Assembly: GCF_026341825.1 (NCBI RefSeq) | Contig: NZ_JAPENY010000002.1 | Coordinates: forward strand, 1,054,001 to 1,118,000 | DNA length: 64,000 nucleotides | Direction: 5' to 3' | Source: Streptomyces sp. NBC_00620 | Lineage (GTDB): Bacteria; Actinomycetota; Actinomycetes; Streptomycetales; Streptomycetaceae | Part shown: positions 33,482 through 42,018 of the stretch, piece after piece | Numbering within the stretch: the first letter of the stretch is position 1 | Layout: each line of letters begins with the position of its first letter | Made by a program: the position numbers and the translations under genes | Notes under the pieces: model-generated | Told to the model about the DNA's origin: nothing | The model's database searches: none | Seen by the model: the letters and a program-made list of their open reading frames with translations, nothing else

Positions 33482-34321
33482 TTACTTGTTGAGGGTGCAG
33501 GTGGCCAGCGTGCCCAGGCCCTGGGGCTTGGCCGCGGTGCGGCCGATGGAGATGGCGATGCGGTCGATGGTGGCGACGCGCTTGTCGGCCAGCGGGCCGA
33601 GGATCGCGTTCTGGACGAAGTTGGGTCCGCCCTGGCCGACCGTGTTCACCAGCCGCGTGTTGGCCTCGTTGATCTGCGTGTTCAGCAGCGCCAGGTTGCG
33701 GTCGACCTCGGCCTTGGCGGAGGCGGGGATCGCGGGCAGGCGCGAGGCGACGTCCGGGCAGCTGATCGTGCCGGCGGCACCGGAGCCGGCCGCGGGTGCG
33801 GCGGTGTTCGCCGGTGCGCTCGCGGGGGTACTGGCCTGCGGCGCGCTCGGCGTCGCGGCGGCACCGCCCCCGGCCGCGTTCAGCGCGCACGGCGCGAGCG
33901 AGTCCAGGCCCACCGGCTTGGCCGCGGTGCGCCCGATCGCCGTCGCGATGCGGTTGATGGTGGCGACGCGCTTGTCCTTGAGGGGGCCGAGGATCGCGTT
34001 CTGGACGAAGTTGGCGCCGCCCTGGCCGACCGTGTCGACCAGTCTCTTGTTGGCCTCCGCGATCTGGGTGTTGAGCAGCGCGAGGTTGCGGTCGACCTCG
34101 GCCTTCGCGGAGGCGGGGATCGCGGGCAGGCTCGGCGCGACGGCCGGGCAGTTCACCGTGCCCGGGGATGCGGCCTTCGTAGTGGCGTTCTGGCCGCTGC
34201 TCTTGGACGTCTCCCCGGCCAAGGCCGAGCCGGCGATCACCGCAGCGGACAGCACCATCGCGGAGGCGCCACCGATCACGACGACGCGGCGCTTGTTGTA
34301 CTTCGGAAGAGCCCTGGACAT
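33482..34321 (-). CDS. secreted protein with two tandem copies of an unknown domain
   Basis: This is a 279-aa exported protein. A signal peptide (about 12-36, RVVVIGGASAMVLSAAVIAGSALA) is followed by two copies of a domain of about 100 residues, each starting near a Cys (NCPAV / SCPDV), containing PAIPASAKAEVDRNLALLNT, then VGQGG.NFVQNAILGPL.DKRVAT, and ending near a second Cys. An Ala/Pro/Ser/Thr linker separates them. One disulfide per domain is likely. I do not recognise the family. The ATG has a GAGG ribosome-binding site. It is divergent from argG. Confidence 0.8.
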   Translation of the reverse strand: MSRALPKYNKRRVVVIGGASAMVLSAAVIAGSALAGETSKSSGQNATTKAASPGTVNCPAVAPSLPAIPASAKAEVDRNLALLNTQIAEANKRLVDTVGQGGANFVQNAILGPLKDKRVATINRIATAIGRTAAKPVGLDSLAPCALNAAGGGAAATPSAPQASTPASAPANTAAPAAGSGAAGTISCPDVASRLPAIPASAKAEVDRNLALLNTQINEANTRLVNTVGQGGPNFVQNAILGPLADKRVATIDRIAISIGRTAAKPQGLGTLATCTLNK

Positions 34322-34534
34322 GCGGAAGCCTCACTCGGGTCAGGGGCGGGGAGCCGCCCGGCGGTCGGCCGGGCGGAGTGCCTCTCGGTGTACGAACGCG
34401 GCGCCTGCGTCGGGGAGAGATACGGGTAAGCGGTTTCCCTTGTTCAAAGTGCATTCAAAGAAACCTCGGATTCGTCTGAGATCGCGTCCCGTGTTCGGTA
34501 TCTCGGCCATGAGGGGCGCTGAGCCTCGCCGAGA

Positions 34535-34575
34535 TTGACGAATCATGCAGAGTTCTGCATACTCATGCATGTCAG
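34535..34575 (+). promoter_or_regulatory. argG promoter with ARG boxes
   Basis: TTGACG (34535-34540) and CATACT (34558-34563) with 17-nt spacing form a promoter. The palindrome ATGCAGA-GT-TCTGCAT at 34545-34560 and ATGCATGT from 34565 are ARG-box-like and overlap it, so ArgR control is expected. Confidence 0.7.
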
Positions 34576-34599
34576 CGAATGCACTGTAAGGAGAAACCC

Positions 34600-35793
34600 G
34601 TGGCCGAGCGCGTCGTACTCGCCTACTCAGGCGGTCTGGACACGTCCGTCGCCATCGGCTGGATCGCCGAGGAGACGGGCGCCGAGGTCATCGCCGTCGC
34701 TGTCGATGTCGGCCAGGGCGGCGAGGACCTGGACGTCATCCGCAAGCGCGCGCTCGCCTGCGGTGCCGTCGAGGCCGAGGTCGCGGACGCCAAGGACGAG
34801 TTCGCCGAGGAGTACTGCCTCCCCGCGATCAAGGCCAACGCCCTTTACATGGACCGCTACCCGCTGGTCTCCGCCCTCTCCCGGCCGACGATCGTCAAGC
34901 ACCTCGTCGCCGCCGCCCAGAAGCACGGCGCCACCACGGTCGCGCACGGCTGCACCGGCAAGGGCAACGACCAGGTCCGCTTCGAGGCCGGCATCGTCGC
35001 CCTCGCCCCCGACCTCCAGTGCATCGCCCCGGTCCGCGACTACGCGATGACCCGCGACAAGGCGATCGCCTTCTGCGAGGCGAAGAACCTCCCCATCGCC
35101 ACCTCCAAGAAGTCCCCGTACTCCATCGACCAGAACGTCTTCGGGCGCGCCGTCGAGACGGGCTTCCTGGAGGACATCTGGAACGCGCCGATCGAGGACA
35201 TCTACGAGTACACCTCGAACCCGGCCGAGGCCCGCGAGGCCGACGAGGTCGTCATCTCCTTCAAGGAGGGCGTCCCGGTCGCCATCGACGGCAAGCCCGT
35301 CACCGTCCTCCAGGCCATTCAGCAGCTCAATGAGCGCGCGGGCGCCCAGGGCATCGGCCGGATCGACATGGTCGAGGACCGCCTTGTCGGCATCAAGTCC
35401 CGTGAGGTGTACGAGGCTCCGGGCGCGATCGCCCTGATCACCGCCCACCAGGAGCTGGAGAATGTCACCGTCGAGCGCGAACTCGCCCGCTACAAGCGGC
35501 AGGTCGAGCAGCGCTGGGGCGAACTCGTCTACGACGGCCAGTGGTTCTCCCCGCTCAAGCGCGCCCTCGACGGCTTCATCACCGAGGCCAACCAGCACGT
35601 CAACGGCGACATCCGGATGACTCTGCACGGCGGCCGTGCCGTCGTCACCGGCCGGCGCTCGGACACCTCGCTCTACGAGTTCAACCTCGCCACGTACGAC
35701 ACGGGCGACAGCTTCGACCAGGCCGCGGCCAAGGGCTTCATCGACATCTACAGCCTGTCGTCGAAGATCGCCGCGAAGCGGGACCAGGCGTAG
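34600..35793 (+). CDS. argG: argininosuccinate synthase
   Basis: This is a 397-aa enzyme that joins citrulline and aspartate with ATP, the penultimate arginine step. The PP-loop is LAYSGGLDTSV at the N-terminus. Other signatures are TVAHGCTGKGNDQVRFE, TSKKSPYSIDQNVFGRAVE, and GRIDMVEDRLVGIKSREVYE. GTG 34600 follows AAGGAG at a good distance; the frame from ATG 34579 is less likely. The ARG-box promoter lies directly upstream, and argH follows after a 111-nt gap with a hairpin. Confidence 0.96.
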   Translation: MAERVVLAYSGGLDTSVAIGWIAEETGAEVIAVAVDVGQGGEDLDVIRKRALACGAVEAEVADAKDEFAEEYCLPAIKANALYMDRYPLVSALSRPTIVKHLVAAAQKHGATTVAHGCTGKGNDQVRFEAGIVALAPDLQCIAPVRDYAMTRDKAIAFCEAKNLPIATSKKSPYSIDQNVFGRAVETGFLEDIWNAPIEDIYEYTSNPAEAREADEVVISFKEGVPVAIDGKPVTVLQAIQQLNERAGAQGIGRIDMVEDRLVGIKSREVYEAPGAIALITAHQELENVTVERELARYKRQVEQRWGELVYDGQWFSPLKRALDGFITEANQHVNGDIRMTLHGGRAVVTGRRSDTSLYEFNLATYDTGDSFDQAAAKGFIDIYSLSSKIAAKRDQA

Positions 35794-35841
35794 GTCTCGC
35801 CTGTATCCGCAGGTGCAGGTCTCGTCCGTACTAGCCTGACG

Positions 35842-35873
35842 ACCGCCTCCTCACCCCTTGGTGCGGAGGCGGT
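35842..35873 (+). terminator. hairpin between argG and argH
   Basis: ACCGCCTCC (35842-35850) pairs with GGAGGCGGT (35865-35873), with an inner CACC/GGTG stem and a CCTT loop. There is no T-run. It may be a terminator or partial attenuator that lowers argH relative to argG, since I see no separate ARG box before argH. Confidence 0.6.
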
Positions 35874-35904
35874 GGCACATCAACAGCTTTGAGGAGCAAC
35901 GCAA

Positions 35905-37338
35905 GTGAGCAGCAACAGCGGAGACGTACGGCTCTGGGGCGGCCGTTTCGCCGACGGTCCCGCCGAGGCCCTGGCCAAGCTGTCCGCGTCCGTCCATTTC
36001 GACTGGCGCCTCGCGCCGTACGACATCGCCGGATCGCGTGCCCACGCGCGCGTGCTGCACAAGGCGGGCCTGCTCACCGAGGACGAGCTGACGCGCATGC
36101 TCGCGGGCCTCGACCGGCTCGAAGCGGATGTGGCATCAGGCGTCCTGGTCGGCACCATCGCCGACGAGGACGTTCATACGGCCCTGGAGCGCGGCCTGTT
36201 GGAGCGCATCGGCCCCGACCTCGGCGGCAAGCTCCGCGCGGGCCGCTCCCGCAACGACCAGGTCGCGACCCTCTTCCGGATGTACCTGCGCGACCACGCC
36301 CGCGTCATCGGCGGTCTGATCGCCGACCTTCAGGACGCCCTGGTCGGCCTGGCCGAGGCCCACCCGGACGTCGCGATGCCCGGCCGCACGCACCTCCAGC
36401 ACGCCCAGCCGGTGCTCTTCGCGCACCATGTCCTCGCGCACGCCCAGTCGCTTTCCCGGGACGCCGAACGGCTGCGCCAGTGGGACGAGCGCACGGCGGT
36501 CTCCCCGTACGGCTCGGGCGCCCTGGCCGGTTCCTCGCTGGGCCTCGACCCGGAGGCGGTGGCGAAGGACCTGGGCTTCGAGCACGGCAGCGTGGGCAAC
36601 TCCATCGACGGAACGGCCTCCCGCGACTTCGTCGCCGAGTTCGCCTTCATCACCGCGATGATCGGTGTGAACCTGTCCCGGATCGCCGAGGAGATCATCA
36701 TCTGGAACACGAAGGAGTTCTCCTTCGTCACCCTCCACGACGCGTTCTCCACCGGCTCCTCGATCATGCCGCAGAAGAAGAATCCGGACATCGCCGAGCT
36801 GGCGCGCGGCAAGAGCGGCCGCCTCATCGGCAATCTGACCGGCCTGATGGCGACCCTCAAGGCCCTCCCGCTCGCGTACAACCGCGACCTCCAGGAGGAC
36901 AAGGAGCCGGTCTTCGACTCCTGCGACCAGCTCGAGGTCCTGCTCCCCGCCTTCACCGGCATGATGGCGACCCTGACCATCAACCGCGAGCGCATGGAGG
37001 AACTGGCCCCGGCCGGCTTCTCGCTCGCCACCGACATCGCCGAGTGGCTGGTGAAGCAGGGCGTACCGTTCCGCGTCGCCCACGAGGTCGCCGGCGAGTG
37101 CGTGAAGGTCGCCGAGGCCGACGGCATCGAACTGGACGGCCTGACCGACGAGCAGTTCGCGAAGATCTCCGCGCACCTGACCCCCGAGGTGCGCTCCGTC
37201 CTCAACGTCCACGGCGCGCTCGCGTCCCGTGACGGCCGGGGAGGCACGGCGCCGAGCGCGGTCGCGATCCAGCTGGCAGAGGTGAAGACGGACGTGGCGG
37301 CCCAGCACGAGTGGGCCACGGCTAAGAACAAGCGGTGA
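35905..37338 (+). CDS. argH: argininosuccinate lyase
   Basis: This is a 477-aa fumarase/aspartase-superfamily enzyme that splits argininosuccinate into arginine and fumarate, the last step of the pathway. The superfamily signature is GSSIMPQKKNPDIAEL near residue 287; the N-terminal RLWGGRFADGPAEAL and RTHLQHAQPV are typical. GTG 35905 follows GAGGAGC. It stands with argG, so the two final arginine enzymes form a second cluster separate from argCJBDR. Confidence 0.97.
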   Translation: MSSNSGDVRLWGGRFADGPAEALAKLSASVHFDWRLAPYDIAGSRAHARVLHKAGLLTEDELTRMLAGLDRLEADVASGVLVGTIADEDVHTALERGLLERIGPDLGGKLRAGRSRNDQVATLFRMYLRDHARVIGGLIADLQDALVGLAEAHPDVAMPGRTHLQHAQPVLFAHHVLAHAQSLSRDAERLRQWDERTAVSPYGSGALAGSSLGLDPEAVAKDLGFEHGSVGNSIDGTASRDFVAEFAFITAMIGVNLSRIAEEIIIWNTKEFSFVTLHDAFSTGSSIMPQKKNPDIAELARGKSGRLIGNLTGLMATLKALPLAYNRDLQEDKEPVFDSCDQLEVLLPAFTGMMATLTINRERMEELAPAGFSLATDIAEWLVKQGVPFRVAHEVAGECVKVAEADGIELDGLTDEQFAKISAHLTPEVRSVLNVHGALASRDGRGGTAPSAVAIQLAEVKTDVAAQHEWATAKNKR

Positions 37339-37340
37339 CT

Positions 37341-37410
37341 GTCAGGGGCGCGGGGAACTGCGCGACAAGCCACATGGCTCCCGCACCCGCCAAAGCACCG
37401 CAGGAAGCGA
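37341..37410 (+). repeat. dispersed intergenic repeat, copy 5
   Basis: GTCAGGGGCGCGGGGAACTGCGCGACAAGCCACA follows the argH stop by a few nucleotides, then CCGCACCCGCCAAAGCACCG, similar to the flank of copy 2. Confidence 0.8.
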
Positions 37411-37490
37411 GTTCGTAGGCGGACCCAAAGGTCATCGCGGGTTACGTTGGGTCGGACAGCCGTACCGGAGCCGACCCAACGGAGCCCGCG

Positions 37491-38462
37491 ATGCCCTTCG
37501 CCCGACTGGCCACAGCAACGACCCCGACGTGCCACATCGGACTCGGCCTCGCCGCGGTGGGCCGCCCGGGCTACATCAACCTCGGCCGGGACCACGACCT
37601 CGGAGAGAACCGCAGCGTCGAGACCCTGCGCGCCCGTACCCACGAACTCCTCGACGCCGCCTACTTCCAGGGCGTCCGCTACTTCGACGCGGCCCGCTCC
37701 TACGGCCGCTCCGAGGAGTTTCTCGCCGACTGGCTGCACAGCCGGCCCGACATCGACGACGTCGTGATCGGCAGCAAGTGGGGCTACACCTACACCGCCA
37801 GCTGGTCCACCGACGCCGAGAAACACGAGGTCAAGGACCACAGCGTCCAGGCCTACGACCGCCAGCGCAGCGAAACCGCCGAGCTGCTCGGCGACCGCCT
37901 CGACCTCTACCAGATCCACTCGGTGACCCCGGACAGCCCGGCCCTCACCGACAAGGAGCTCCACGCCAAGCTGGCCGACGCGGCCGCCCAGGGGCTCTCG
38001 ATCGGCTTCTCCACCAGCGGGCCCGCCCAGGCCGACGCGATCCGTGCCGCGCTCGCCGTGACAGTGGACGGCGAGCCGCTCTTCCGTACCGTCCAGGCCA
38101 CCTACAACGCGCTGGAGACCTCGGCCGCACCCGCCCTCGCCGAAGCCCACGACGCCGGACTCACCGTGATCGTCAAGGAGGGCATGGCCAACGGACGCCT
38201 CGCGGCCGAGCACGCCCCGGGCGTTCTGCGGGACATCGCCGGGGAGGCCGGACTCGGCGCCGACGCGGTCGCCCTCGCTCTCGTCCTGCGGCAGCCCTGG
38301 GCCGGAGTCGTCCTCTCCGGCGCGGCCACCGTCAACCAGCTCGCCTCGAACCTGCACGCGGCGGTCGTGGACCTCGACGACGATCAGCTGGCCAAGCTCG
38401 ACGCGCTGGCGGAGGAGCCGGCCGCCTACTGGGAGCGGCGCGGGCAGCTGCCCTGGCACTGA
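37491..38462 (+). CDS. aldo/keto reductase
   Basis: This is a 323-aa NAD(P)H-dependent reductase with a TIM barrel. The catalytic tetrad is complete: Asp and Tyr in YFDAARSYGRSEEFL, Lys in VIGSKWGYTY, and His in LYQIHSVTP. The C-terminal cofactor loop is VVLSGAATVNQLASNL. The substrate is unknown. ATG 37491 follows ACGGAG. It is on the same strand as the TetR/exporter pair but separated from it by that pair's own operator region. Confidence 0.9.
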   Translation: MPFARLATATTPTCHIGLGLAAVGRPGYINLGRDHDLGENRSVETLRARTHELLDAAYFQGVRYFDAARSYGRSEEFLADWLHSRPDIDDVVIGSKWGYTYTASWSTDAEKHEVKDHSVQAYDRQRSETAELLGDRLDLYQIHSVTPDSPALTDKELHAKLADAAAQGLSIGFSTSGPAQADAIRAALAVTVDGEPLFRTVQATYNALETSAAPALAEAHDAGLTVIVKEGMANGRLAAEHAPGVLRDIAGEAGLGADAVALALVLRQPWAGVVLSGAATVNQLASNLHAAVVDLDDDQLAKLDALAEEPAAYWERRGQLPWH

Positions 38463-38483
38463 GCACCTTGATCGGCCCTGAAA

Positions 38484-38544
38484 GGTGAGACCCGCGCGCT
38501 TCTGGTGAGACAGTCATGTCTCATATGGGTTATGGTTGTCTCAT
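38484..38544. promoter_or_regulatory. TetR operator with four half-sites and leaderless promoter
   Basis: GGTGAGAC at 38484-38491 and 38504-38511, and TGTCTCAT at 38517-38524 and 38537-38544, are arranged symmetrically with start-to-start distances of 20, 13 and 20. The inner pair forms TGAGACA-GTCA-TGTCTCA. TATGGT (38532-38537) is a likely -10, 5 nt before the ATG. Confidence 0.7.
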
Positions 38545-39094
38545 GGCTGTCGACCGTGAACATGTGCTGCGCAGCGCAGCCGCCCTGCTCACCCGGAAAT
38601 CCACCGCCACCATGGACGAGGTTGCCAAGGCGGCCGGGATCAGCCGGGCCACGCTGCACCGCCAGTTCGCGGGGCGGGACGCGCTCGTCCGGGCGCTCGA
38701 AGAACTCGGCATCCGGGAGTGCGACGCGGCCCTCGACGGGGCCCGGCTCGACGAGGGCAGTGCGAGCGAAGCCGTGCGACGGCTGGTGGCGGAGATCGAA
38801 CCCGTCGCCGCACTGCTCGCCTTCCTCTACACCGAGAACCAGCTCTTCGAGGGCGACGCACAGCACGTGGGCTGGGCCCACCTCGACCAGCGCATCGGCG
38901 ATCTGTTCCGGCGCGGCCAGGAGAGCGGCGAGTTCCGTATCGACCTCAGCCCGGCCTGGCTCACCGAGGCGCTCTACGGCCTGATGGCCTCGGGCGCCTG
39001 GGCCGTGATGGACGGCCGCGTGGCCGCCAAGGACTTCCATTTCATGACCGTCGAGCTGTTGCTCGGTGGTGCCCTAAGGAGAGAGGAATCATGA
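38543..39094 (+). CDS. TetR-family repressor
   Basis: This is a 183-aa regulator. The HTH is in residues 20-48 (TMDEVAKAAGISRATLHRQFAGRDALVRAL). The C-terminal ligand domain is typical of TetR_C (HLDQRIGDLFRRGQESGEFR). I chose ATG 38543: it lies in the last operator half-site without a ribosome-binding site, consistent with a leaderless message. Starts at 38516 and 38525 would also be in frame. It is coupled to the exporter (ATGA at 39091), so repressor and efflux pump are made together and the repressor should be relieved by the pump's substrate. Confidence 0.9.
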   Translation: MAVDREHVLRSAAALLTRKSTATMDEVAKAAGISRATLHRQFAGRDALVRALEELGIRECDAALDGARLDEGSASEAVRRLVAEIEPVAALLAFLYTENQLFEGDAQHVGWAHLDQRIGDLFRRGQESGEFRIDLSPAWLTEALYGLMASGAWAVMDGRVAAKDFHFMTVELLLGGALRREES

Positions 39095-40623
39095 CCAGCA
39101 CGCTGCAGCCGGTATCCGTGGCGGAGGTGGAGAAGCGCCCGGGCCGTTGGCTGGCGCTCTCCGTCCTCGTCCTGGCCGTGCTGCTGGTGGCCGTCGACGC
39201 GACCGTCCTCGGCCTCGCCACCCCGTACATCAGCGAGGACCTGAAGCCGTCCGGGACGCAGCTCCTGTGGATCGGTGACGTCTACTCCTTCGTGATCGCG
39301 GGCCTGCTCGTCTCCATGGGCAGCCTGGGCGACCGCATCGGCCGCAAGAAGCTGCTGCTGATCGGCGCCACGGCGTTCGGCGCGATATCCGTGCTCAACG
39401 CCTACGCGACGACGCCCGAAATGATGATCGTGGCGCGGGCGTTGCTCGGTGTCGCGGGCGCGACCCTGATGCCCGCCACGCTCGCCCTCATCCGCAACCT
39501 CTTCCACGACCCGCGCGAGCGCAGCCTCGCCATCGGCATCTGGGGCGCGACCGCCTCCGCCGGTGCGGCCCTGGGCCCCGTGGTCGGCGGCTTCCTGCTC
39601 GAACACTTCTGGTGGGGCTCGGTCTTCCTGATCAACCTGCCCGTGATGGCCGTCCTCGTCCTCGTCGGCATCAAGCTGCTGCCGGAGTCGCGCAACCCGA
39701 ACCCCGGCCCGTGGGACCTGACCAGCGTCGGCCTCTCACTCATCGGCATGATCGGCATCGTGTACGCGGTGAAGGAGGCCGCCACGCACGGCATCGAGTG
39801 GCAGGCGGTCACCGTGGGCCTGCTCGGATCGGGCGCCCTCTACTGGTTCGTACGACGCCAACTCACGCTTCCCTCGCCACTGTTGGACATGCGGCTGTTC
39901 CGCCACCGCGGCTTCTCCGGAGCCGTGCTCGCCGACCTCTTCACCATCCTCGGACTGTCCGGGCTGGTCTTCTTCCTCTCGCAGTACCTGCAACTCGTGC
40001 AGGGCCGGGGCCCGTTCGAGGCCGGACTCGCCGAACTGCCCGCCGCCATCGGCGCGGTGGCGGCGGGCCTCATCGCGGGTACGGTCGCGCGGCGGTTCTC
40101 GGTGCGTGCCGTGGTCTCCGGCGGTCTCGCCGCGGTCGGCCTGGCGCTCGCAGCGCTCACCCTGCTGGACCAGTCCACCGGCTACCCGCTGCTCGGCACC
40201 GCGCTGCTGGTCGTCGGCATCGGCGCGGGGTTCTCCTTCACCGTCACCGCCGACGTGATCCTCTCCAGCGTGCCCAAGGAGCAGGCGGGCGCCGCGTCCG
40301 CGGTCTCCGAGACGGCGTACGAACTCGGTGCCGCCCTGGGCATCGCGCTCCTCGGCTCGATCGTGACCGGTGTGTACGCGGGCTTCACCGGCCCCGCCGG
40401 CACACCGGCCGAGGCCCACGAGTCGCTCGGCGGCGCCGCCGAGTCGGCGGCCGGGCTGCCCGCGGACACCGCGGCGGCCCTGATGGACTCGGCCCGCACC
40501 GCGTTCGTCGACGGGCTCACGCTCGCCGCGGGCATCGGAGCGGGGGTGCTGCTCGTCACGGCGGTGGCGGCGTGGTTCCTGCTGCGGGGGCAGAAGCTGG
40601 AGGAGGGCATCGAGCACCCATAA
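39091..40623 (+). CDS. DHA2-family MFS drug exporter
   Basis: This is a 510-aa, 14-helix major facilitator of the DHA2 (QacA/SmvA-like) type, a proton-driven drug exporter. Loop motif A reads GSLGDRIGRKKLLLIG, the first helix holds LVAVDATVLGLATPY with the conserved Asp, and motif C-like GATASAGAALGPVVGG follows. It is coupled to the tetR gene. The last codons, coding EGIEHP, are part of a tandem repeat that carries the stop codon on into the intergenic space. Confidence 0.93.
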   Translation: MTSTLQPVSVAEVEKRPGRWLALSVLVLAVLLVAVDATVLGLATPYISEDLKPSGTQLLWIGDVYSFVIAGLLVSMGSLGDRIGRKKLLLIGATAFGAISVLNAYATTPEMMIVARALLGVAGATLMPATLALIRNLFHDPRERSLAIGIWGATASAGAALGPVVGGFLLEHFWWGSVFLINLPVMAVLVLVGIKLLPESRNPNPGPWDLTSVGLSLIGMIGIVYAVKEAATHGIEWQAVTVGLLGSGALYWFVRRQLTLPSPLLDMRLFRHRGFSGAVLADLFTILGLSGLVFFLSQYLQLVQGRGPFEAGLAELPAAIGAVAAGLIAGTVARRFSVRAVVSGGLAAVGLALAALTLLDQSTGYPLLGTALLVVGIGAGFSFTVTADVILSSVPKEQAGAASAVSETAYELGAALGIALLGSIVTGVYAGFTGPAGTPAEAHESLGGAAESAAGLPADTAAALMDSARTAFVDGLTLAAGIGAGVLLVTAVAAWFLLRGQKLEEGIEHP

Positions 40624-40696
40624 GGCACCGAGCACCTGTAAGGCACCGAGCAACCTGTAAGGCGCCGAACACCTGCAAGGCACCGAGCACCCGTAA
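40606..40696 (+). repeat. tandem repeat of the exporter's 3' end including the stop codon
   Basis: Five units of 18-19 nt: GGCATCGAGCACCCATAA (the gene's own last codons and stop), then GGCACCGAGCACCTGTAA, a 19-nt copy with an extra A, GGCGCCGAACACCTGCAA, and GGCACCGAGCACCCGTAA. Four of the five end in TAA. The first extra unit is in frame with the gene. Confidence 0.85.
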
Positions 40697-40702
40697 GCGG
40701 AC

Positions 40703-40722
40703 GCGGGCTTTAAGCCCGCTTT
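40703..40722 (+). terminator. terminator of the tetR-exporter operon
   Basis: GCGGGCTT-T-AAGCCCGC (8-bp stem) followed by TTTC, just after the tandem repeat. Confidence 0.75.
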
Positions 40723-40789
40723 CGCATTCACCTGATGGTCTTGGCTCCGTACCGGACGTCGTCCCACACGGCCGAAGGAGCCACTGACC

Positions 40790-41020
40790 ATGACACGTCG
40801 TACCCGTAACACCGTTGTCGCCGCCGCCGTTCTGGCCGCTTTGGGCCTGGCCGGAGGCGGCGTCGCGATCGCCTCCGACGGTGGCGAGGCCTCCGGCGGA
40901 CAGACCCGCTTCGTCGTCGAGGAGGACACCCCGGGCAGCGGGGCCGCCGACCGCGAGGACTGCCCCGAGAAGAACGGAACCGGCGGCGCCACTCCGTCGG
41001 ACGCCGCCGAGGCGCTGTGA
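40790..41020 (+). CDS. small exported protein, first gene of the MoxR operon
   Basis: This is a 76-aa protein with a signal or anchor (NTVVAAAVLAALGLAGGGVAIA) and a short acidic mature part containing EDCPEKNGTGG with a single Cys. ATG follows GAAGGAG. The stop overlaps the GTG of moxR (GTGA at 41017), so it belongs to the operon. Function is unknown; position suggests a ligand, lipoprotein-like partner or sensor peptide for the following proteins. Confidence 0.75.
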   Translation: MTRRTRNTVVAAAVLAALGLAGGGVAIASDGGEASGGQTRFVVEEDTPGSGAADREDCPEKNGTGGATPSDAAEAL

Positions 41021-42018
41021 CCACCCCCGAACGGGGAAGCGAGGACAAGCTTCTCGAAGAAGCCCTCTTCGAGGTCAAGCGAGTGATCGTCGGTCAGGAC
41101 CGCATGGTGGAGCGGATGTTCACCGCTGTCCTGGCCCGCGGCCACTGCCTGCTGCAAGGCGTGCCCGGCGTCGCCAAGACGCTCGCCGCGAAGACACTCG
41201 CGCAGGTCGCGGGCGGACGGTTCGCCCGGCTGCAGTTCACCCCCGACCTCGTCCCCTCCGACATCACCGGCACCCGCGTCTACCGCCCGTCCCAGGAGAC
41301 GTTCAGCGTCGAACCGGGCCCGGTCGTCGCCAACTTCGTGCTCGCCGACGAGATCAACCGCGCCCCCGCCAAGGTGCAGTCCGCGCTGCTCGAGGTGATG
41401 GGCGAGCAGCAGGTGACCATCGGCGGCACCACCATCCCCGTCCCCCAGCCGTTCCTCGTACTCGCCACCCAGAACCCCATCGAGTCCGAGGGCGTCTACC
41501 AACTCCCCGAAGCCCAGCGCGACCGCTTCCTGCTCAAGGTCGACATCACCACACCCAGCGAGTCCGAGGAGCTCGCGATCCTCTACCGGATGAGCGTCGA
41601 CCCGCCCCGGGCGCGCCCCGTCCTCACCCCCGACCGGCTGATCGCGCTCCAGCGCTCCGCCGACGAGGTGTTCGTGCACCACGCGGTCGCCGAGTACGTC
41701 GTACGCCTGGTCTGCGCGACCCGTGAACTCGCGGGCCCCGACCGCCGGTTGGCGCACGGCGCGGGTCCCCGGGCCACGCTCGGCCTGGTGGCGGCGGCAC
41801 GCGCGCTCGCCCTGCTGCGAGGACGTGCCTACGTCCTCCCCGAGGACGTGCACGACCTGGCCCACGAGGTCGTCGCCCACCGCCTCGTACTGTCCTTCGA
41901 CGCGATCGCCGACGGTGTCACCGGGGCCGAGATCGTCGACGAGGTACTGGCGGCGGTGGAGCAGCCGCGGATCAGCCCGCGCCAGGCCGCCTCGCGCCCG
42001 GAGGGGGAAGCGGCATGA
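41017..42018 (+). CDS. MoxR-family AAA+ ATPase
   Basis: This is a 333-aa AAA+ ATPase of the MoxR/RavA group. Walker A is GVPGVAKTLAAKT, Walker B is VLADEINRAPAKVQSALLEVM, sensor 1 is LATQNPIE, and the C-terminal lid domain follows. MoxR proteins act as chaperones for VWA-domain partners. The next two genes encode exactly such partners (DUF58 and VWA). GTG 41017 overlaps the preceding stop; its own stop overlaps the DUF58 ATG (ATGA at 42015). Confidence 0.94.
   Translation: MTTPERGSEDKLLEEALFEVKRVIVGQDRMVERMFTAVLARGHCLLQGVPGVAKTLAAKTLAQVAGGRFARLQFTPDLVPSDITGTRVYRPSQETFSVEPGPVVANFVLADEINRAPAKVQSALLEVMGEQQVTIGGTTIPVPQPFLVLATQNPIESEGVYQLPEAQRDRFLLKVDITTPSESEELAILYRMSVDPPRARPVLTPDRLIALQRSADEVFVHHAVAEYVVRLVCATRELAGPDRRLAHGAGPRATLGLVAAARALALLRGRAYVLPEDVHDLAHEVVAHRLVLSFDAIADGVTGAEIVDEVLAAVEQPRISPRQAASRPEGEAA

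Noticed and set aside
39736..41880. 714-codon minus-strand frame across the exporter and moxR
   Set aside because: It spans two well-supported plus-strand genes and a terminator and has no recognisable domain.
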